Below are positions 35,201 to 47,220 of a stretch of 64,000 nucleotides of DNA, piece by piece (within the stretch, counting starts at the first letter, position 1; each line of letters opens with the position of its first letter). The notes below the pieces were generated by a model. It ran no database searches. It was not told the DNA's origin and saw nothing but the letters and a program-made list of their open reading frames with translations. The stretch spans positions 4,513,534 through 4,577,533 of the forward strand of contig NZ_CP071632.1 in assembly GCF_017357385.1 (NCBI RefSeq). The letters are read 5' to 3'. The stretch is from Rhizobium sp. NZLR1 (lineage in GTDB: Bacteria > Pseudomonadota > Alphaproteobacteria > Rhizobiales > Rhizobiaceae). Position numbers and translations under genes: made by a program.

Positions 35201-37068
35201 GCGACATGTCCGGCGACGTCTTCGGCAATGGCATGCTGCTCTCTCCGAAGATCCGCCTCATATCCGCCTTCGACCACCGCGACATCATCATCGATCCCGA
35301 TCCCGATATGGAAAAGACGCTGGCCGAGCGCCAGCGTCTCTTCGACCTGCCGCGGTCAAGCTGGCAGGATTTCGACAAAACCGTGCTCTCCAAAGGTGCG
35401 ATGATCATCTCCCGCGCGGCGAAATCGGTCACTCTGACCCCGGAAGCGGTTGCCGCGATCGGCCTCGACAAGGCCGTGGCGACGCCCTTCGAAATCATCA
35501 CGGCGATCTTGAAGAGCCCGGTCGACCTGCTCTGGTTCGGCGGCATCGGCACCTATGTGAAAGCGGCGCCCGAAACCGACGCCGAAGTTGGCGACCGCGC
35601 CAACGACCCGATCCGCGTCACGGCGGCCGAAGTGCGCGCCAAGGTGATCGGCGAGGGCGCAAACCTCGGTGTCACCCAGAAGGGCCGCATCGCCTATGGT
35701 CTCAAGGGCGGGCGCTGCAATTCCGACGCCATCGACAACTCGGCCGGCGTCAACACCTCGGACGTCGAGGTCAACATCAAGATCGCGCTGGCAGCCGCCA
35801 TGCATGACGGCCGCATGACGCGGGCAAAACGCGACCAGCTTCTGTCCTCGATGACCAGCGAAGTGGCGATCCTGGTGCTGCGCAACAACTACCTGCAGTC
35901 GCTGGCGATCTCGCTGACGGAACGCAAGGGCACGGCAAACGGTCTCGAACTCGGCCGTTTCATGAGCGTGCTCGAGGCCGCCGGCCAGCTGAACCGCAAG
36001 GTCGAGACTTTGCCGGACGAGCAGAGCCTTGCTGAACGCTATGCCGCCGGCAAGCCGCTGACGCGACCGGAAATCGGCGTGTTGGTATCCTACGCCAAGA
36101 TCGTGCTCTTCGATGCGCTGGCCGCCAGCGATCTGCCGGACGATCTCTATTTTACCGCGACGCTTTTGAATTATTTCCCGGTCAAGATGCAGAAGTCGAA
36201 TGCCGGCGATATCGCCGGCCACCGGCTGAAGCGCGAAATTGTCGCGACCGTGCTTGCCAACGAGGCGATCAACCGCGGCGGGCCGAGCTTCACCGTCGCC
36301 ATGATGGACGCGACGGCGGCCTCGGCACCGGAGGTGGTGCGCGCGGCGATCGTTGCCCGCGACGGTTTCGACCTGAACAGGCTCTGGGCCGAAACGGATG
36401 CGCTCGACGGCCGGATATCGGGCGAGATGCAGAACCGCATCTACGAGGAAATAAGCCATAGCTTTACCGTCTTGACGCGCCTGCTCTTGAAGACCGGCAT
36501 GACCAAGGCCGATATGGCGGAGGTGATTAGCCGGCTCCAGGCTGCCTTGAAGAAGCTGAGGCCTGCCTTTGCCGAACAATCGGCCGGCGATGCCGCCGCC
36601 CGGCAGGCGGAGTATAGTCAGGCAGGCGTGCCCGAAAAACTCGCAGCCGAGATCGCCAATCTCCAAAGTTTTGCGCTGGTGCCGGAGATCATGCAGATTG
36701 CCGAGCGCACCGGCGAGACCTTGGTGCGGGCCGCCGAAAACTACTTCGCAGTGTCGCAGACTTTCCGCATTGCCCGGCTGCTGGCAGCGGGCGGGCGGAT
36801 CCTCACTTCCGACCATTACGAGAACCTGGCGCTTGCCCGCAGCATTGACCAGATCGCCAGCGCAAGACGCGACATCGTCATCTCGGCCCTGTCCGATCAC
36901 GGCAAGGAGAAGCTTCCGGTTCAGGCCTGGCATGCGCAGGATCGTATCCGCATCAACCGCATCGTCGAAGAGCTTTCGAGCCTCAGCGACAGCGGCGATC
37001 CTAACCTTGCGCGTATTACCGTTGCTGCAGGTATCCTGACCGATCTTGCGCGCGACCGGGTGAGGTGA
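32293..37068 (+). CDS. gdh: NAD-specific glutamate dehydrogenase, large (about 180 kDa) type
   Basis: This enzyme oxidatively deaminates glutamate to 2-oxoglutarate with NAD+. It belongs to the L_180 class of very large GDHs, and 1591 aa is the normal length. The N-terminal third holds ACT-like regulatory modules. The catalytic domain (about residues 770-1260) contains GGLRWSDRAEDYRTEVLGL, QQVKNAVIVPVGAKGGFYPK with the active-site lysines, and the Rossmann region VAGVGDMSGDVFGNGMLL. A helical C-terminal domain ends the protein. ATG 32293 follows GGGAGGCGATCC; the frame is open about 50 codons further upstream, but that part does not look like the family. An MFS gene follows after 24 bases and may be cotranscribed. 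Confidence 0.95.
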   Translation: MAARNNPKREKQIESARKIAKATGEAHLDPEILFGRASNDDLELYTPEMLALSAVHSAKELAAWNGKAPRVGIDTIADVTPDGIAVSVLSVTDRNMPFLFESVMGEVTSTYRDLFMAVHPILIMEKGKAPAIYSADHPSDPANRVSHIQLHIAPLNFAQAADLVKRVETVLEQVRLSVSDWKPMLSKIDGVIAELSANGTTRKKADRDEAIAFLTWLRDENFTFLGMREYVYSGKGSDARVERDKGAGLGMLSNPDVLVLRTGKDAVTTTPEILAFLDGPDFLIVTKANVKSIVHRRAYMDYVGVKRFDAAGNVTGELRIVGLFTSTAYTSLASEIPLLRSKIEKVKEHFGFDPMSHSGRMLDNTLESYPRDDLFQIDTTLLANFAEQINDLADRPRVRVLPRIDHFDRFVSVIIYVPREEYDSIVRERIGTYLKTVYDGRVSAYYPAFPEGGVARVHFIIGRSGGKTPRIPQAKLEQVIREITARWDDRFEALAGAKAPKISVDQAFQDSFTPEETVADLADIGACAAGEPLRIQFYHRPEERGRILSLKIFHAGGQLALSRRVPLLENLGFNVVSERTFDIGVPAADGETKLVVLHDMELGARNGGDIDLQRYGAALEEAFVAAFAGTIDNDSFNRLILSAGLSARETNVLRAYARYLRQAGIAYSQDYIATTLDKYPAVAAAIFRLFHDTLDTTLSEKARLKKLADLHQAIEAELADVPSLDDDRILRRYVNIVDATLRTNYFQKNPDGSPKSMLAFKLDPHLVDGLPQPKPFREMFVYGVEVEGVHLRFGKVARGGLRWSDRAEDYRTEVLGLVKAQQVKNAVIVPVGAKGGFYPKKLPIGGSRDEIFNAGREAYKTYIRTLLSITDNISGAEIVPPKDTVRLDGDDPYFVVAADKGTATFSDTANALAQEAGFWLDDAFASGGSAGYDHKKMGITARGAWETVKRHFREMDIDIQTTPFTVAGVGDMSGDVFGNGMLLSPKIRLISAFDHRDIIIDPDPDMEKTLAERQRLFDLPRSSWQDFDKTVLSKGAMIISRAAKSVTLTPEAVAAIGLDKAVATPFEIITAILKSPVDLLWFGGIGTYVKAAPETDAEVGDRANDPIRVTAAEVRAKVIGEGANLGVTQKGRIAYGLKGGRCNSDAIDNSAGVNTSDVEVNIKIALAAAMHDGRMTRAKRDQLLSSMTSEVAILVLRNNYLQSLAISLTERKGTANGLELGRFMSVLEAAGQLNRKVETLPDEQSLAERYAAGKPLTRPEIGVLVSYAKIVLFDALAASDLPDDLYFTATLLNYFPVKMQKSNAGDIAGHRLKREIVATVLANEAINRGGPSFTVAMMDATAASAPEVVRAAIVARDGFDLNRLWAETDALDGRISGEMQNRIYEEISHSFTVLTRLLLKTGMTKADMAEVISRLQAALKKLRPAFAEQSAGDAAARQAEYSQAGVPEKLAAEIANLQSFALVPEIMQIAERTGETLVRAAENYFAVSQTFRIARLLAAGGRILTSDHYENLALARSIDQIASARRDIVISALSDHGKEKLPVQAWHAQDRIRINRIVEELSSLSDSGDPNLARITVAAGILTDLARDRVR

Positions 37069-37092
37069 GACAGTCCGCTGAAAAAGGAGCGG

Positions 37093-38481
37093 ATGTTGAA
37101 TCGCATTGACTGGACAGGAACGCAGCCCCCGAAGGCCACGGAGAAGGGCATCTGGGGGTGGATGTTCTTCGATTGGGCAGCCCAGCCCTTCTTTACCGTG
37201 GTCACTACCTTCATCTTCGGACCCTATTTCGTTTCCCGCCTGACCGATGACCCCGTTTCCGCGCAGACGACGTGGAGCAACATGGCGACGATCTCATCGG
37301 TGATCATCGCCCTGCTCTCGCCCATTCTCGGCTCGATCGCCGACCAGTCAGGCGCACGCAAACCCTGGATCGGCTTCTTTGCGATCATCAAGATCGCCAG
37401 CCTTTTCTGCCTGTGGTTCGCAGCCCCCGGCTCGGCTGTTATTTATCCCGCGATTTTCATGATCCTCGCCTCGATCTCGGCCGAGTTTTCGATCGTCTTC
37501 AACGATTCGATGATGCCGCGCCTGGTCGCCAAGCACGAGGTCGGCAAGCTCTCCAACACCGCCTGGGGGCTTGGTTATCTCGGCGGCATCATCGTGCTCA
37601 TCGCCGTCGTCACGTTGCTGGCGGCAAGCCCCGAGACCGGCAAGACCATCCTAGGCCTCGATCCGCTATTTGGTCTCGATCCTCGGACCGGAGAGGATGC
37701 ACGCATCACCGGGCCGATCTCGGCCGTCTGGTATCTGATCTTCATCCTGCCGATGTTCTTCTTCACGCCGGATGTCGGCAGGGGTCTTCCCTTCGGCACC
37801 GCCGTCCGTTCGGGCCTGCGAGAGCTGAGAAACACGCTTGGTGAACTGAAGGAGCGCCGCGGCATCCTCAAATTCCTCATCGCCCGGATGATCTACCAGG
37901 ACGGCGTCAACGGGCTGCTGATCCTCGGCGGCATCTTCGCGGCCGGCATGTTCCGCTGGGCAACGATCGAGATCGGCATCTACGGCATCGTCCTCAACGT
38001 CGTCGCGATTTTCGGCTGCCTGATTGCCGGGCGTATCGACAAGAGTGTCGGGTCGAAGGTGACCGTCGTCATCAGCCTCACCATGCTGCTCCTCGCCACC
38101 ATCGGCATCATCTCGACAGGGCCGGGTTATACCCTGTTCGGACTGATGCCGCTGCCAACGGCGGATTCCGGCGGCCTCTTCGGCACTGCGGCGGAAAAGG
38201 CCTATATCCTCTATGGTCTGTTGATCGGGTTTGCCTTCGGGCCGGTGCAGGCCTCCTCGCGCTCCTATCTCGCCCGCAGCGTCAGCCCGGAGGAAGCCGG
38301 TCGCTATTTCGGCATCTACGCGCTTTCGGGGCGCGCCACGAGTTTCATGGCGACGCTGCTCTTCTCGCTGGTCACCTATATGAGTGGATCACCGCGGCTT
38401 GGAATGGCAACGTTGATCCTGTTTCTCGCCGGCGGCCTGGTGCTGCTCGTCCGCACGCCCTATCCGGCCGATCGGGCATAG
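37093..38481 (+). CDS. MFS transporter, Atg22/UMF1-like
   Basis: The 462 aa membrane protein has about 12 hydrophobic spans and resembles the vacuole effluxer Atg22-like family within the major facilitator superfamily. Characteristic segments are the N-terminal WGWMFFDWAAQPFFTVVTTF, ADQSGARKPWIGFF after span 2, and FGPVQASSRSYLARSV with PEEAGRYFGIYALSGRATSF near the end. Eukaryotic Atg22 exports amino acids from the vacuole; bacterial substrates are unknown. ATG 37093 follows AAAAAGGAGCGG. It is only 24 bases from the glutamate dehydrogenase gene, so a shared transcript and a link to amino-acid metabolism are plausible but unproven. Confidence 0.87.
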   Translation: MLNRIDWTGTQPPKATEKGIWGWMFFDWAAQPFFTVVTTFIFGPYFVSRLTDDPVSAQTTWSNMATISSVIIALLSPILGSIADQSGARKPWIGFFAIIKIASLFCLWFAAPGSAVIYPAIFMILASISAEFSIVFNDSMMPRLVAKHEVGKLSNTAWGLGYLGGIIVLIAVVTLLAASPETGKTILGLDPLFGLDPRTGEDARITGPISAVWYLIFILPMFFFTPDVGRGLPFGTAVRSGLRELRNTLGELKERRGILKFLIARMIYQDGVNGLLILGGIFAAGMFRWATIEIGIYGIVLNVVAIFGCLIAGRIDKSVGSKVTVVISLTMLLLATIGIISTGPGYTLFGLMPLPTADSGGLFGTAAEKAYILYGLLIGFAFGPVQASSRSYLARSVSPEEAGRYFGIYALSGRATSFMATLLFSLVTYMSGSPRLGMATLILFLAGGLVLLVRTPYPADRA

Positions 38482-38555
38482 CAATACCTGGGATGGGATG
38501 ATTTTACATCCGGAATTGGGTAAAAACAACGAGATAGAGCATTTCCGCCACGCAT

Positions 38556-40169
38556 TCAGTGCCGGAAATGGCGCATGCCGGTAAAGACCATCGCAATGCC
38601 ATGTTCGTCGGCGGCATCGATGACCTCCTGGTCGCGCATCGAGCCGCCCGGCTGGATAACCGCCGTTGCGCCTGCAGCGATCATCGACAGAAGACCATCG
38701 GCAAACGGCAGGAAGGCTTCGGAGGCGACCGCCGAACCATGCGTCATCGGCACGGCAAGGCCGAGCGCCTTGGCCGCCTCTTCGGCTTTGAGCGCGGCGA
38801 TGCGGGCGGAATCGACACGGCTCATCTGGCCGGCGCCGATACCGGCCGTCTGGCCGTCCTTGGCATAGACCACGGCGTTCGATTTCACATGTTTGCCGAT
38901 CTTGAAGGCGAACTTCATATCATCAAGCTCCTGCGCCGTCGGCGCCCGCCTGGTGACGACCTTGAGCTCCAGATCCTCGACCATGCCGTTGTCGCGGCTC
39001 TGGACCAGCAGGCCGCCGGAAACGGTCTTTGCTGTCAGGCCCGCGGCGCGCGGATCGGGCAGGCCGCCGGCAGACAGCAGCCGCAGGTTCGGCTTGCGGG
39101 CGACGATCGCCTTCGCTTCCTCCGTGACATCAGGCGCGATGATCACTTCGGTGAAGAGCTTGACGATCTCCTCGGCCGTTTCGGCATCCAGCGTCCGATT
39201 GAGCGCGATGATGCCGCCGAAGGCGGAAACGCTATCGCAGGCGAGTGCCCGCCGATAGGCCTCGACCAGGCTTGATCCGGTGGCGACGCCGCAGGGATTG
39301 GCATGCTTGATGATGGCGCAAGCCGCCTTCTGAGGCAGGAATTCGGCGACCAGCTCATAGGCGGCATCGGTATCGTTGATATTGTTGTAGGAGAGCTGCT
39401 TGCCCTGAAGGAGGGCGGCCGTCGAAACACCCGGGCGCTTCTCGCCGGTGACGTAGAAGGCCGCCTTCTGGTGCGGATTTTCGCCGTAACGCATCTCTTC
39501 CTTCAGCGCGCCGCCGATAACGCGGTGGCGAGGCGTGTCGATCGACAGCACTTCTGCGAACCAGTTGGAAATCATAGCGTCATAGGCCGCAGTGCGGGCA
39601 TAGGCCTTGGCGGCCATGCGCTGGCGGAAGGCATAGGCGGTCTTGCCCTCATCTGCGGAAAGCTGCTCTGTGAACTCGGCATAATCCGCCGGATCGGTCA
39701 GGATCGTCACATAGGCATGATTCTTGGCCGATGCCCGGATCATCGCCGGCCCGCCAATATCGATATTCTCGACGGTTGTCGGATAATCACCGCCGGCGGC
39801 GCGCACTTCTTCGAAGGGATAGAGGTTGATGACGGCGAGGTCGATGGCCTCGATGCCATGCTGTTTCATCGCCTCCTGGTGTTCGCTATCGTCGCGGATC
39901 GCCAGCAGGCCGCCATGCACCGTCGGATGCAGCGTCTTGACCCGCCCGTCCATGATCTCGGGAAAACCGGTGATTTCGGAGACATCGATGACCGCAAGGC
40001 CGGCAGCAGCGATCGCTTTGAAGGTGCCGCCGGTCGAGAGCAGTCGCACGCCTCTGGCAGACAGTGCTCGGGCCAGTTCGACGATCCCGGTCTTGTCGAA
40101 GACGGAGAGGAGGGCGGTCTTGATTTCGATCTTGTCGGGGGCGGGGATTTTCTTGGAAATGACGGCCAT
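38556..40169 (-). CDS. purH: Bifunctional AICAR transformylase / IMP cyclohydrolase
   Basis: PurH performs the last two steps of IMP synthesis. The 537 aa protein has the N-terminal IMP cyclohydrolase (MGS-like) domain starting [20 protein letters not shown], with [11 protein letters not shown] and [16 protein letters not shown]. The AICAR formyltransferase domain follows, with [15 protein letters not shown] [23 protein letters not shown] and the C-terminal [25 protein letters not shown]. It is complete. ATG 40169 is preceded by GGAGAAGG. The upstream gene on this strand, a heparinase-like protein, ends 151 bases away, and a palindrome lies between them. Confidence 0.97.
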   Translation of the reverse strand: MAVISKKIPAPDKIEIKTALLSVFDKTGIVELARALSARGVRLLSTGGTFKAIAAAGLAVIDVSEITGFPEIMDGRVKTLHPTVHGGLLAIRDDSEHQEAMKQHGIEAIDLAVINLYPFEEVRAAGGDYPTTVENIDIGGPAMIRASAKNHAYVTILTDPADYAEFTEQLSADEGKTAYAFRQRMAAKAYARTAAYDAMISNWFAEVLSIDTPRHRVIGGALKEEMRYGENPHQKAAFYVTGEKRPGVSTAALLQGKQLSYNNINDTDAAYELVAEFLPQKAACAIIKHANPCGVATGSSLVEAYRRALACDSVSAFGGIIALNRTLDAETAEEIVKLFTEVIIAPDVTEEAKAIVARKPNLRLLSAGGLPDPRAAGLTAKTVSGGLLVQSRDNGMVEDLELKVVTRRAPTAQELDDMKFAFKIGKHVKSNAVVYAKDGQTAGIGAGQMSRVDSARIAALKAEEAAKALGLAVPMTHGSAVASEAFLPFADGLLSMIAAGATAVIQPGGSMRDQEVIDAADEHGIAMVFTGMRHFRH

Positions 40170-40212
40170 GAAACCTTCTCCATTCGGGCTTCGGGAGACA
40201 TCCGCTTAATTT

Positions 40213-40264
40213 AGAGCAGGATTCGGATTTCAGGCCGACGTGGGCCCAAGACCATCCTGCTCCA
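40213..40264. repeat. Imperfect palindrome between the heparinase-like gene and purH
   Basis: AGAGCAGGATTCGG is answered by CATCCTGCTCC about 30 bases on, around a GC-rich centre with GTGGGCCCAAG. It could be a small relative of the mosaic palindromic repeats or a terminator-like hairpin for the minus strand; no T-tract is visible. Confidence 0.45.
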
Positions 40265-40320
40265 GGACGCTCGCATTCTGAGGCCGCGTTAGCACAGCTT
40301 CGTCGCCGCGCAAACAGGTG

Positions 40321-41994
40321 CTATCCCTTACGGGACAAAAACCAACGGATTTCCGTCTTCTCGGCAAGATCGAAGTCGATTTCGATCTGGTCCGAACCGC
40401 AAATGCCGGAGCTGTCGGCAAAGAAGATGTCCTCGGCAATCAGCACTTCATTGCCGGGTGCGGAAAACAGCCAGCTTTCACCGTCTGGCGCCGTCAGCAG
40501 CACGGACTCGCCGTCACCCTGATGTAGGACGATCGACGGATGGATATGAAAACGGGCGACAGCCTTCAGCGGCTCGTCATGCTCATATCCTTCCCGGACG
40601 ACGAGCCGGTCGCGGCCGGTGACGATCGAGCCTGCGGCATTGAGTGTCAGCTCACGCTCATGCAACAACCCGAACGCTCTGAGATAACCGTCATGGCTAA
40701 GCTTGATGCCGTCGCGCCCATCCTCCGTTTCGGAACGCTCGACGGTGACTGTTCTCACCGGCTCGGTGATCGCGTGATTGAGGAACGGCGAGGGCGAAAA
40801 ACGGCTGGACGAGGTGTCGTTGAGGATAACCGTCGAATGCGCCGCCGTCGTGCGCGCCATCTGGACATAACGGTGCCCGTTAAATTTCGGCGAACCGGAA
40901 TTGACGATGAAACGGTGACGGCCGGACGACATTTCGAAGGAGAGGCTGCCGGCATGTACGGTCCGAAGTGCGCCTCCCGAAGGCGGCGTGCCGGCATCGG
41001 CAATGATTACTGTCTTTCCCCCGGAAAGCCGCTGATAGCGGGAATGCGGCAAGGCCTTGAACGGCTGGCCGGCGGTCTCGTCATAGCGCAGTACGGAGAT
41101 CAGCTCGTTTGCCAACGTTGAGGTCGCCCCGTTGAACAGCGCCAGATCCCCGTCCTGATGGCGAAAGAACCGCAATGCCGGGTATATGCGGTCGATGCCG
41201 GAAATCAGCTTCTGTGGCAGGTCGTGGCCGAGATTGACATAGGTTTGCCTTAGCGGCAGCAGATCGAGCAGCAATTCCAGGCCGACGCGCGGATTGCGCG
41301 AGATATGGCCGCCATCCGGCAGAATCTGGCTATCGAATTCGCGGTCGAGCGCCTGCGCCGCCTTTCTGAGCGTGGATGCGCGGGCAGGCATGGCAACCGA
41401 GGCCATGGCGAGCGCGATACGCAGCCGAAACAGCTCCAGACCGCCAAGCGTATACGGCGCCATGCGGTGCAGGAACCTCACCTGGAACGCCAGCGACTTC
41501 ATGAAGCGGCGATAAAAGCCGCGGTCGGCATTCTGCAACACCACCGGCGAATGCGACAGCCAGGCGATGACGCGCTGGGCGGTGACGTCGGTCTCCCATG
41601 CAATCCCCTCCATGCGGCCGGCATGGATGGAGAGCCAGCTGTCGACGATCGCACGGGCTGCAGCCGAGCTGCGCTCCGTCTTGTTCGCCCGCATGTGCCG
41701 GAGCCAGCCGAAGCTGTGAAGGCGGATGGCGAAGGGGCGCGAGGGCAGGGTGAAGGTGAAGGGTGACTTTCCACTCGTTTCCAACATCCGCCCGGCCAGG
41801 AGAAACCGTCCGTTGAGGATTTCGTCGGCCACATGCGAATCGATGCTGCGGAGATCGGTCGGCGCGACGATGAGACGCTCGGGCGCGTTGATCGAATGGC
41901 GGAGGAGCTTCAGGCGCAGCAACGCGATGCGGCGCAAGGCGCGCCGCCAAGCCTCCCGAACATACATGCTCGCAAAACGCCGACCGGACTGCAT
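40321..41994 (-). CDS. Heparinase II/III family protein
   Basis: The 557 aa protein has the two-part layout of heparinase II/III-like lyases. A helical barrel comes first (GIAWETDVTAQRVIAWLSHS, LRKAAQALDREFDSQILPDGGHISRNP). A C-terminal beta domain follows with GTPPSGGALRTVHAGSLSFE and SGRHRFIVNSGSPKF ... AAHSTVILNDTSSSRF. Family enzymes cleave uronate-containing polysaccharides. I see no clear signal peptide (M1 or M10 start followed by REAWRRALRRIALLRLK), so its location is uncertain. It sits between rsmB and purH, an arrangement I associate with Rhizobiaceae. The substrate is unknown; the organism's own acidic exopolysaccharide is one possibility. Confidence 0.85.
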   Translation of the reverse strand: MQSGRRFASMYVREAWRRALRRIALLRLKLLRHSINAPERLIVAPTDLRSIDSHVADEILNGRFLLAGRMLETSGKSPFTFTLPSRPFAIRLHSFGWLRHMRANKTERSSAAARAIVDSWLSIHAGRMEGIAWETDVTAQRVIAWLSHSPVVLQNADRGFYRRFMKSLAFQVRFLHRMAPYTLGGLELFRLRIALAMASVAMPARASTLRKAAQALDREFDSQILPDGGHISRNPRVGLELLLDLLPLRQTYVNLGHDLPQKLISGIDRIYPALRFFRHQDGDLALFNGATSTLANELISVLRYDETAGQPFKALPHSRYQRLSGGKTVIIADAGTPPSGGALRTVHAGSLSFEMSSGRHRFIVNSGSPKFNGHRYVQMARTTAAHSTVILNDTSSSRFSPSPFLNHAITEPVRTVTVERSETEDGRDGIKLSHDGYLRAFGLLHERELTLNAAGSIVTGRDRLVVREGYEHDEPLKAVARFHIHPSIVLHQGDGESVLLTAPDGESWLFSAPGNEVLIAEDIFFADSSGICGSDQIEIDFDLAEKTEIRWFLSRKG

Positions 41995-42170
41995 ATTCTA
42001 TTGTCTATTGACCCTCGTGGTTAAGAATAGGTGAAAAGTGGCCGATTTCATCGTCCGCAATGAATTAATTCGTGACAAGGTTAGAATATACGCAAATTCA
42101 TGCGTTCTTAGCTGGGATCGCTGCGGTTTTTGGACGGGACCTGCCTGACACCGGGCACCCAAGCCCGCAA

Positions 42171-43559
42171 TCAGGCCACGCGCCGCAGCACGGCGGCATA
42201 GAAGCCGTCAAGGCCGGAGGCGACGCCATCGGGCATTTTCAGCATGGTCGGAAGCGTGCGGAATTCACCGAGCGGCGTGATCGCCGCTTCAAGGCCCGGC
42301 CAACTACCGGGATCGATCGGAACACGCTGGACCGCACCGGTGTCGGCAAGAACACGGGCAACGACGTCCTCACCCTCGACAGGATCGAGCGAACAATTCG
42401 AAAAAACCAGCGTGCCGCCCGGCTTCAGCAGGGTCAGCGCATGACGCAGCAGCCGTTCCTGCAGCGCCGCCAGCCTGGCGATATCCTCAGCTCCCTTGGT
42501 CCAAAGCACGTCGGGGTGCCGGCGTGTCGTACCGGTGGACGAGCAGGGGGCATCGAGCAGGATCGCATCGAAACGCTCTGCCGGCTCGAACGTCGTCAGA
42601 TCCGCTGCGATCGTCTCCGCCTTTAAACCGAGTCGGTCGAGATTCGATCGCAGCCGTCTCAGCCGGCTTTCCGATTGGTCGAGGGCGGTGACTGCGCCGC
42701 CGGCAAGGACGAGCTGCGCCGTCTTGCCCCCCGGCGCGGCGCAGAGATCGGCGGTCCGTTTGTCCGAGAGATCGCCGAAAAGCTGAGCCGGGATGCTTGC
42801 AGCCGCATCCTGCACCCACCACGCGCCCTCGTCGAAGCCTTGGAGCGAAGGAATGCCGCCATCGAAGGCGGCAAGCCGCACGCTGCCAGTCGGCAGGACA
42901 GCGCCGTGCAGCCGCTTTGCCCAGCCTTCGGGGTCGGACTTGACGGTCAGGTCGATCGCTGCCGGCTGGAGCTGAGATTCCGAAATCGCCAGCGCCGCGT
43001 CCCGGCCATAGGCTTTTTCCAGCCTGGCGATGAACCAGGCCGGCATCGGCGCGACCTGGCCAATCTCGTCGAGCACCTGCTCCTTCTCGCGGCCGAGCCG
43101 GCGGAGAATGGCATTGACCAGCTTGGCAAAACGCCGGTTACGCGGATCCTGATTGGCCTGCTCGACGGCAAGATCGACAGCCGAATGATCCGGCACGTCG
43201 AGATAGAGGATCTGCGCCGCCCCGATTGCAAGGACATGGTGTAGCGCCCGCGCCCCCTCCGGCAGCGGCGATTCCAGCAGCGCTGCAATCGCGGCATCGA
43301 TGCGCGGCAGATGGCGCAGCGTCGTGTTCAGGATGGCGCGGACAAGCGCCCGGTCGTTTTCGCCGAGCGCCCGGTAGGCCGGATTGCCGTGTTCATGATC
43401 GAGAGCGCCGTCGAGCGGTAGTCTGCGATCGACGACGGCCGCAAGAATTTTTGCCGCCGCAGCCCGCGCCTGCATTCCGGGTTTGGCCGGCGCAGATCGC
43501 TCGGTGGACGGCTTATGCTTGCGGAATGGTTTCTTTGTGCCGTCTGAATTCAAGACCAT
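42171..43559 (-). CDS. rsmB: 16S rRNA (cytosine-967 C5)-methyltransferase RsmB
   Basis: RsmB methylates C967 of 16S rRNA. The 462 aa protein has an N-terminal NusB-like RNA-binding domain ([20 protein letters not shown] to about residue 165). A Rossmann methyltransferase domain follows with [14 protein letters not shown] (SAM site), [17 protein letters not shown] (one catalytic cysteine) and [14 protein letters not shown] (second cysteine). Both catalytic cysteines are present. The start ATG 43559 overlaps the htpX stop by 10 bases, implying cotranscription from htpX. The N-terminal 30 residues are basic and poorly conserved in kind. Archetypal Fmu/Sun proteins are about 430 aa, so the length is normal. 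Confidence 0.92.
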   Translation of the reverse strand: MVLNSDGTKKPFRKHKPSTERSAPAKPGMQARAAAAKILAAVVDRRLPLDGALDHEHGNPAYRALGENDRALVRAILNTTLRHLPRIDAAIAALLESPLPEGARALHHVLAIGAAQILYLDVPDHSAVDLAVEQANQDPRNRRFAKLVNAILRRLGREKEQVLDEIGQVAPMPAWFIARLEKAYGRDAALAISESQLQPAAIDLTVKSDPEGWAKRLHGAVLPTGSVRLAAFDGGIPSLQGFDEGAWWVQDAAASIPAQLFGDLSDKRTADLCAAPGGKTAQLVLAGGAVTALDQSESRLRRLRSNLDRLGLKAETIAADLTTFEPAERFDAILLDAPCSSTGTTRRHPDVLWTKGAEDIARLAALQERLLRHALTLLKPGGTLVFSNCSLDPVEGEDVVARVLADTGAVQRVPIDPGSWPGLEAAITPLGEFRTLPTMLKMPDGVASGLDGFYAAVLRRVA

Positions 43560-44512
43560 GGACCTTTTGGCGGTTGCGAACCACCGCGACCAAGACCCGT
43601 ATCCGGAACAGAGCGCGATTTGCGCGACGGATTAGCAGCCCGAACCGGCGGCGTCGAGACGTTCATGCCGCCCTGCGCCATGTCCTGTAGCGCAGCGATG
43701 CGGTTTTCCGTGTTTGGATGGGTGGAAAACAGATTGTCCATACGCTCGCCGGAGAGCGGATTGATAATGAACATATGCGCCGTCGCCGGGTTGCGCTCGG
43801 CATCCGCGTTCGGCACATGGGCAGCGCCGCGGGCAATCTTGCCGAGCGCCGAAGCCAGCCAGAGCGGATTGCCGCAGATTTCGGCGCCCCGGCGGTCCGC
43901 CGAATATTCACGCGTCCGGCTGATCGCCATCTGCACCAGCATGGCGGCAAGCGGCGCCACGATCATAGCAAGGAGAACTCCGACGAATCCAAGGGGATTG
44001 TTGTTGTTTTCACGGTTGCCGCCGAAGAAGAAAGCAAAATTGCCAAGCATCGAGATCGCCCCGGCAAGCGTTGCCGTGATCGTCATCGTCAGCGTGTCGC
44101 GGTTCTGGATGTGGGCCAGCTCATGCGCCATCACGGCCGCGACCTCCTCGGCAGACAAAGCGCTGAGCAGGCCGGTGGAAGCGGCGACGGCTGCGTTGTC
44201 GGGATTGCGGCCGGTGGCGAAGGCATTCGGCTGCGGGCTGTCGTAGAGATAGACCTTCGGCATCGGCAGGCCGGCATTGCGGGCGAGATCCCGCACGATC
44301 GCAAAGAATTCCGGCGCGTTGCGTTCATCGACTTCCTGGGCGCGATAGGCCGAAAGCACCATGCGGTCGGAATTCCAATAGGAAAAGAAGTTCATCCCGG
44401 CGGCGATGACGAATGCGATCATCATGCCTGCGCGACCGCCGATCAGAAAGCCGACAAACATGAAAAGCGCCGTCATGAAGGCAAGCAACATGGCAGTGCG
44501 AACGAGGTTCAT
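43550..44512 (-). CDS. htpX: Membrane zinc metalloprotease HtpX homologue
   Basis: HtpX (M48B) degrades misfolded membrane proteins alongside FtsH. The 320 aa protein starts with two membrane spans ([19 protein letters not shown] and [17 protein letters not shown]). The HExxH motif is [10 protein letters not shown] (about residues 128-137), and further hydrophobic spans and the third zinc ligand ([11 protein letters not shown]) follow. A basic tail after about residue 285 is longer than in E. coli HtpX. ATG 44512 begins at the first span. It is upstream of rsmB with a 10-base overlap. Confidence 0.93.
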   Translation of the reverse strand: MNLVRTAMLLAFMTALFMFVGFLIGGRAGMMIAFVIAAGMNFFSYWNSDRMVLSAYRAQEVDERNAPEFFAIVRDLARNAGLPMPKVYLYDSPQPNAFATGRNPDNAAVAASTGLLSALSAEEVAAVMAHELAHIQNRDTLTMTITATLAGAISMLGNFAFFFGGNRENNNNPLGFVGVLLAMIVAPLAAMLVQMAISRTREYSADRRGAEICGNPLWLASALGKIARGAAHVPNADAERNPATAHMFIINPLSGERMDNLFSTHPNTENRIAALQDMAQGGMNVSTPPVRAANPSRKSRSVPDTGLGRGGSQPPKGPWS

Positions 44513-44622
44513 TGCGGATCTCCATCTCCGATTTCGCCGTCACAAGCTTTCAATCCCGCCGCCGGCGCATTATGATTTGGTTATTCGCCAGCCATTTTCA
44601 ATATTTTCCGGCAGGAGATGCC

Positions 44623-44847
44623 ATGCAGGACGCCGATAACGACAATAGCGAAACGCCGACGGCCGAGGGATCGGAGCCGCCGCGCAGGATGCTGTCCCCG
44701 GCTGCCGAACGTGCGCTCGCCGAAGCCGAGGAGCGGCGAAAGAACCAGAAGCCGCCGGAGCTGCCGCCGGAGACCGGCGGCCGCGGCGGAGCCGAGCCGG
44801 CCCGCTTCGGCGATTATGAGATCAATGGCCGGGCAATCGATTTCTAA
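44623..44847 (+). CDS. Succinate dehydrogenase assembly factor 4 homologue (DUF1674)
   Basis: This small 74 aa protein has an acidic, proline-rich, disordered N-terminus. Its conserved C-terminal motif is GGRGGAEPARFGDYEINGRAIDF, diagnostic for DUF1674/SdhAF4. Eukaryotic Sdh8/SDHAF4 binds the flavinylated SdhA subunit and protects it before assembly of complex II; a similar role is likely in alphaproteobacteria. ATG 44623 follows GGCAGGAGATGCC. It is divergent from htpX and stands alone. The 188 bases after it hold no gene I can support. Confidence 0.85.
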   Translation: MQDADNDNSETPTAEGSEPPRRMLSPAAERALAEAEERRKNQKPPELPPETGGRGGAEPARFGDYEINGRAIDF

Positions 44848-45035
44848 GTAAAATTTTCTCGCCCCGGTCGGAACCTGGATGCGCATTCGCTCGACGGGAT
44901 GCTGGTTCATTTGCCAAGAATCCGGCTAACGTAATCTTGTCGGCGACTTTCTCTTGAACGGCTGGCCAGCCACACATCCAATTGTGGAAGTAAGGTGAGC
45001 CGTCCCGGCAACCTGGGCCTGAACGGCTCGATATC

Positions 45036-46991
<1,956 letters not shown>

Positions 46992-47220
46992 GCAACTCCT
47001 CCTCATGGGACATGCGACGGGCCAGGTGAGTTTTAGGGCCCGGATTCAAATCACGGCAATTCATAGCAGCTCGGATCGCCACGGCAATTAGACAAAGGTC
47101 ATTTGATTTCGGAAGAATTGCAATTCTGCGACAGTGCGGTTATATAGCGGCATATTTCCCGGACATTGTGGTGACAATCCACGGACCGCGACCGGCGCGG
47201 ACGATAGAAGGACTATATCC

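Noticed and set aside
38536..38572. Inverted CATTTCCG ... CGGAAATG as a terminator between the MFS gene and purH
   Set aside because: Short stem with a large loop, partly inside purH, and no T-tract on either strand.
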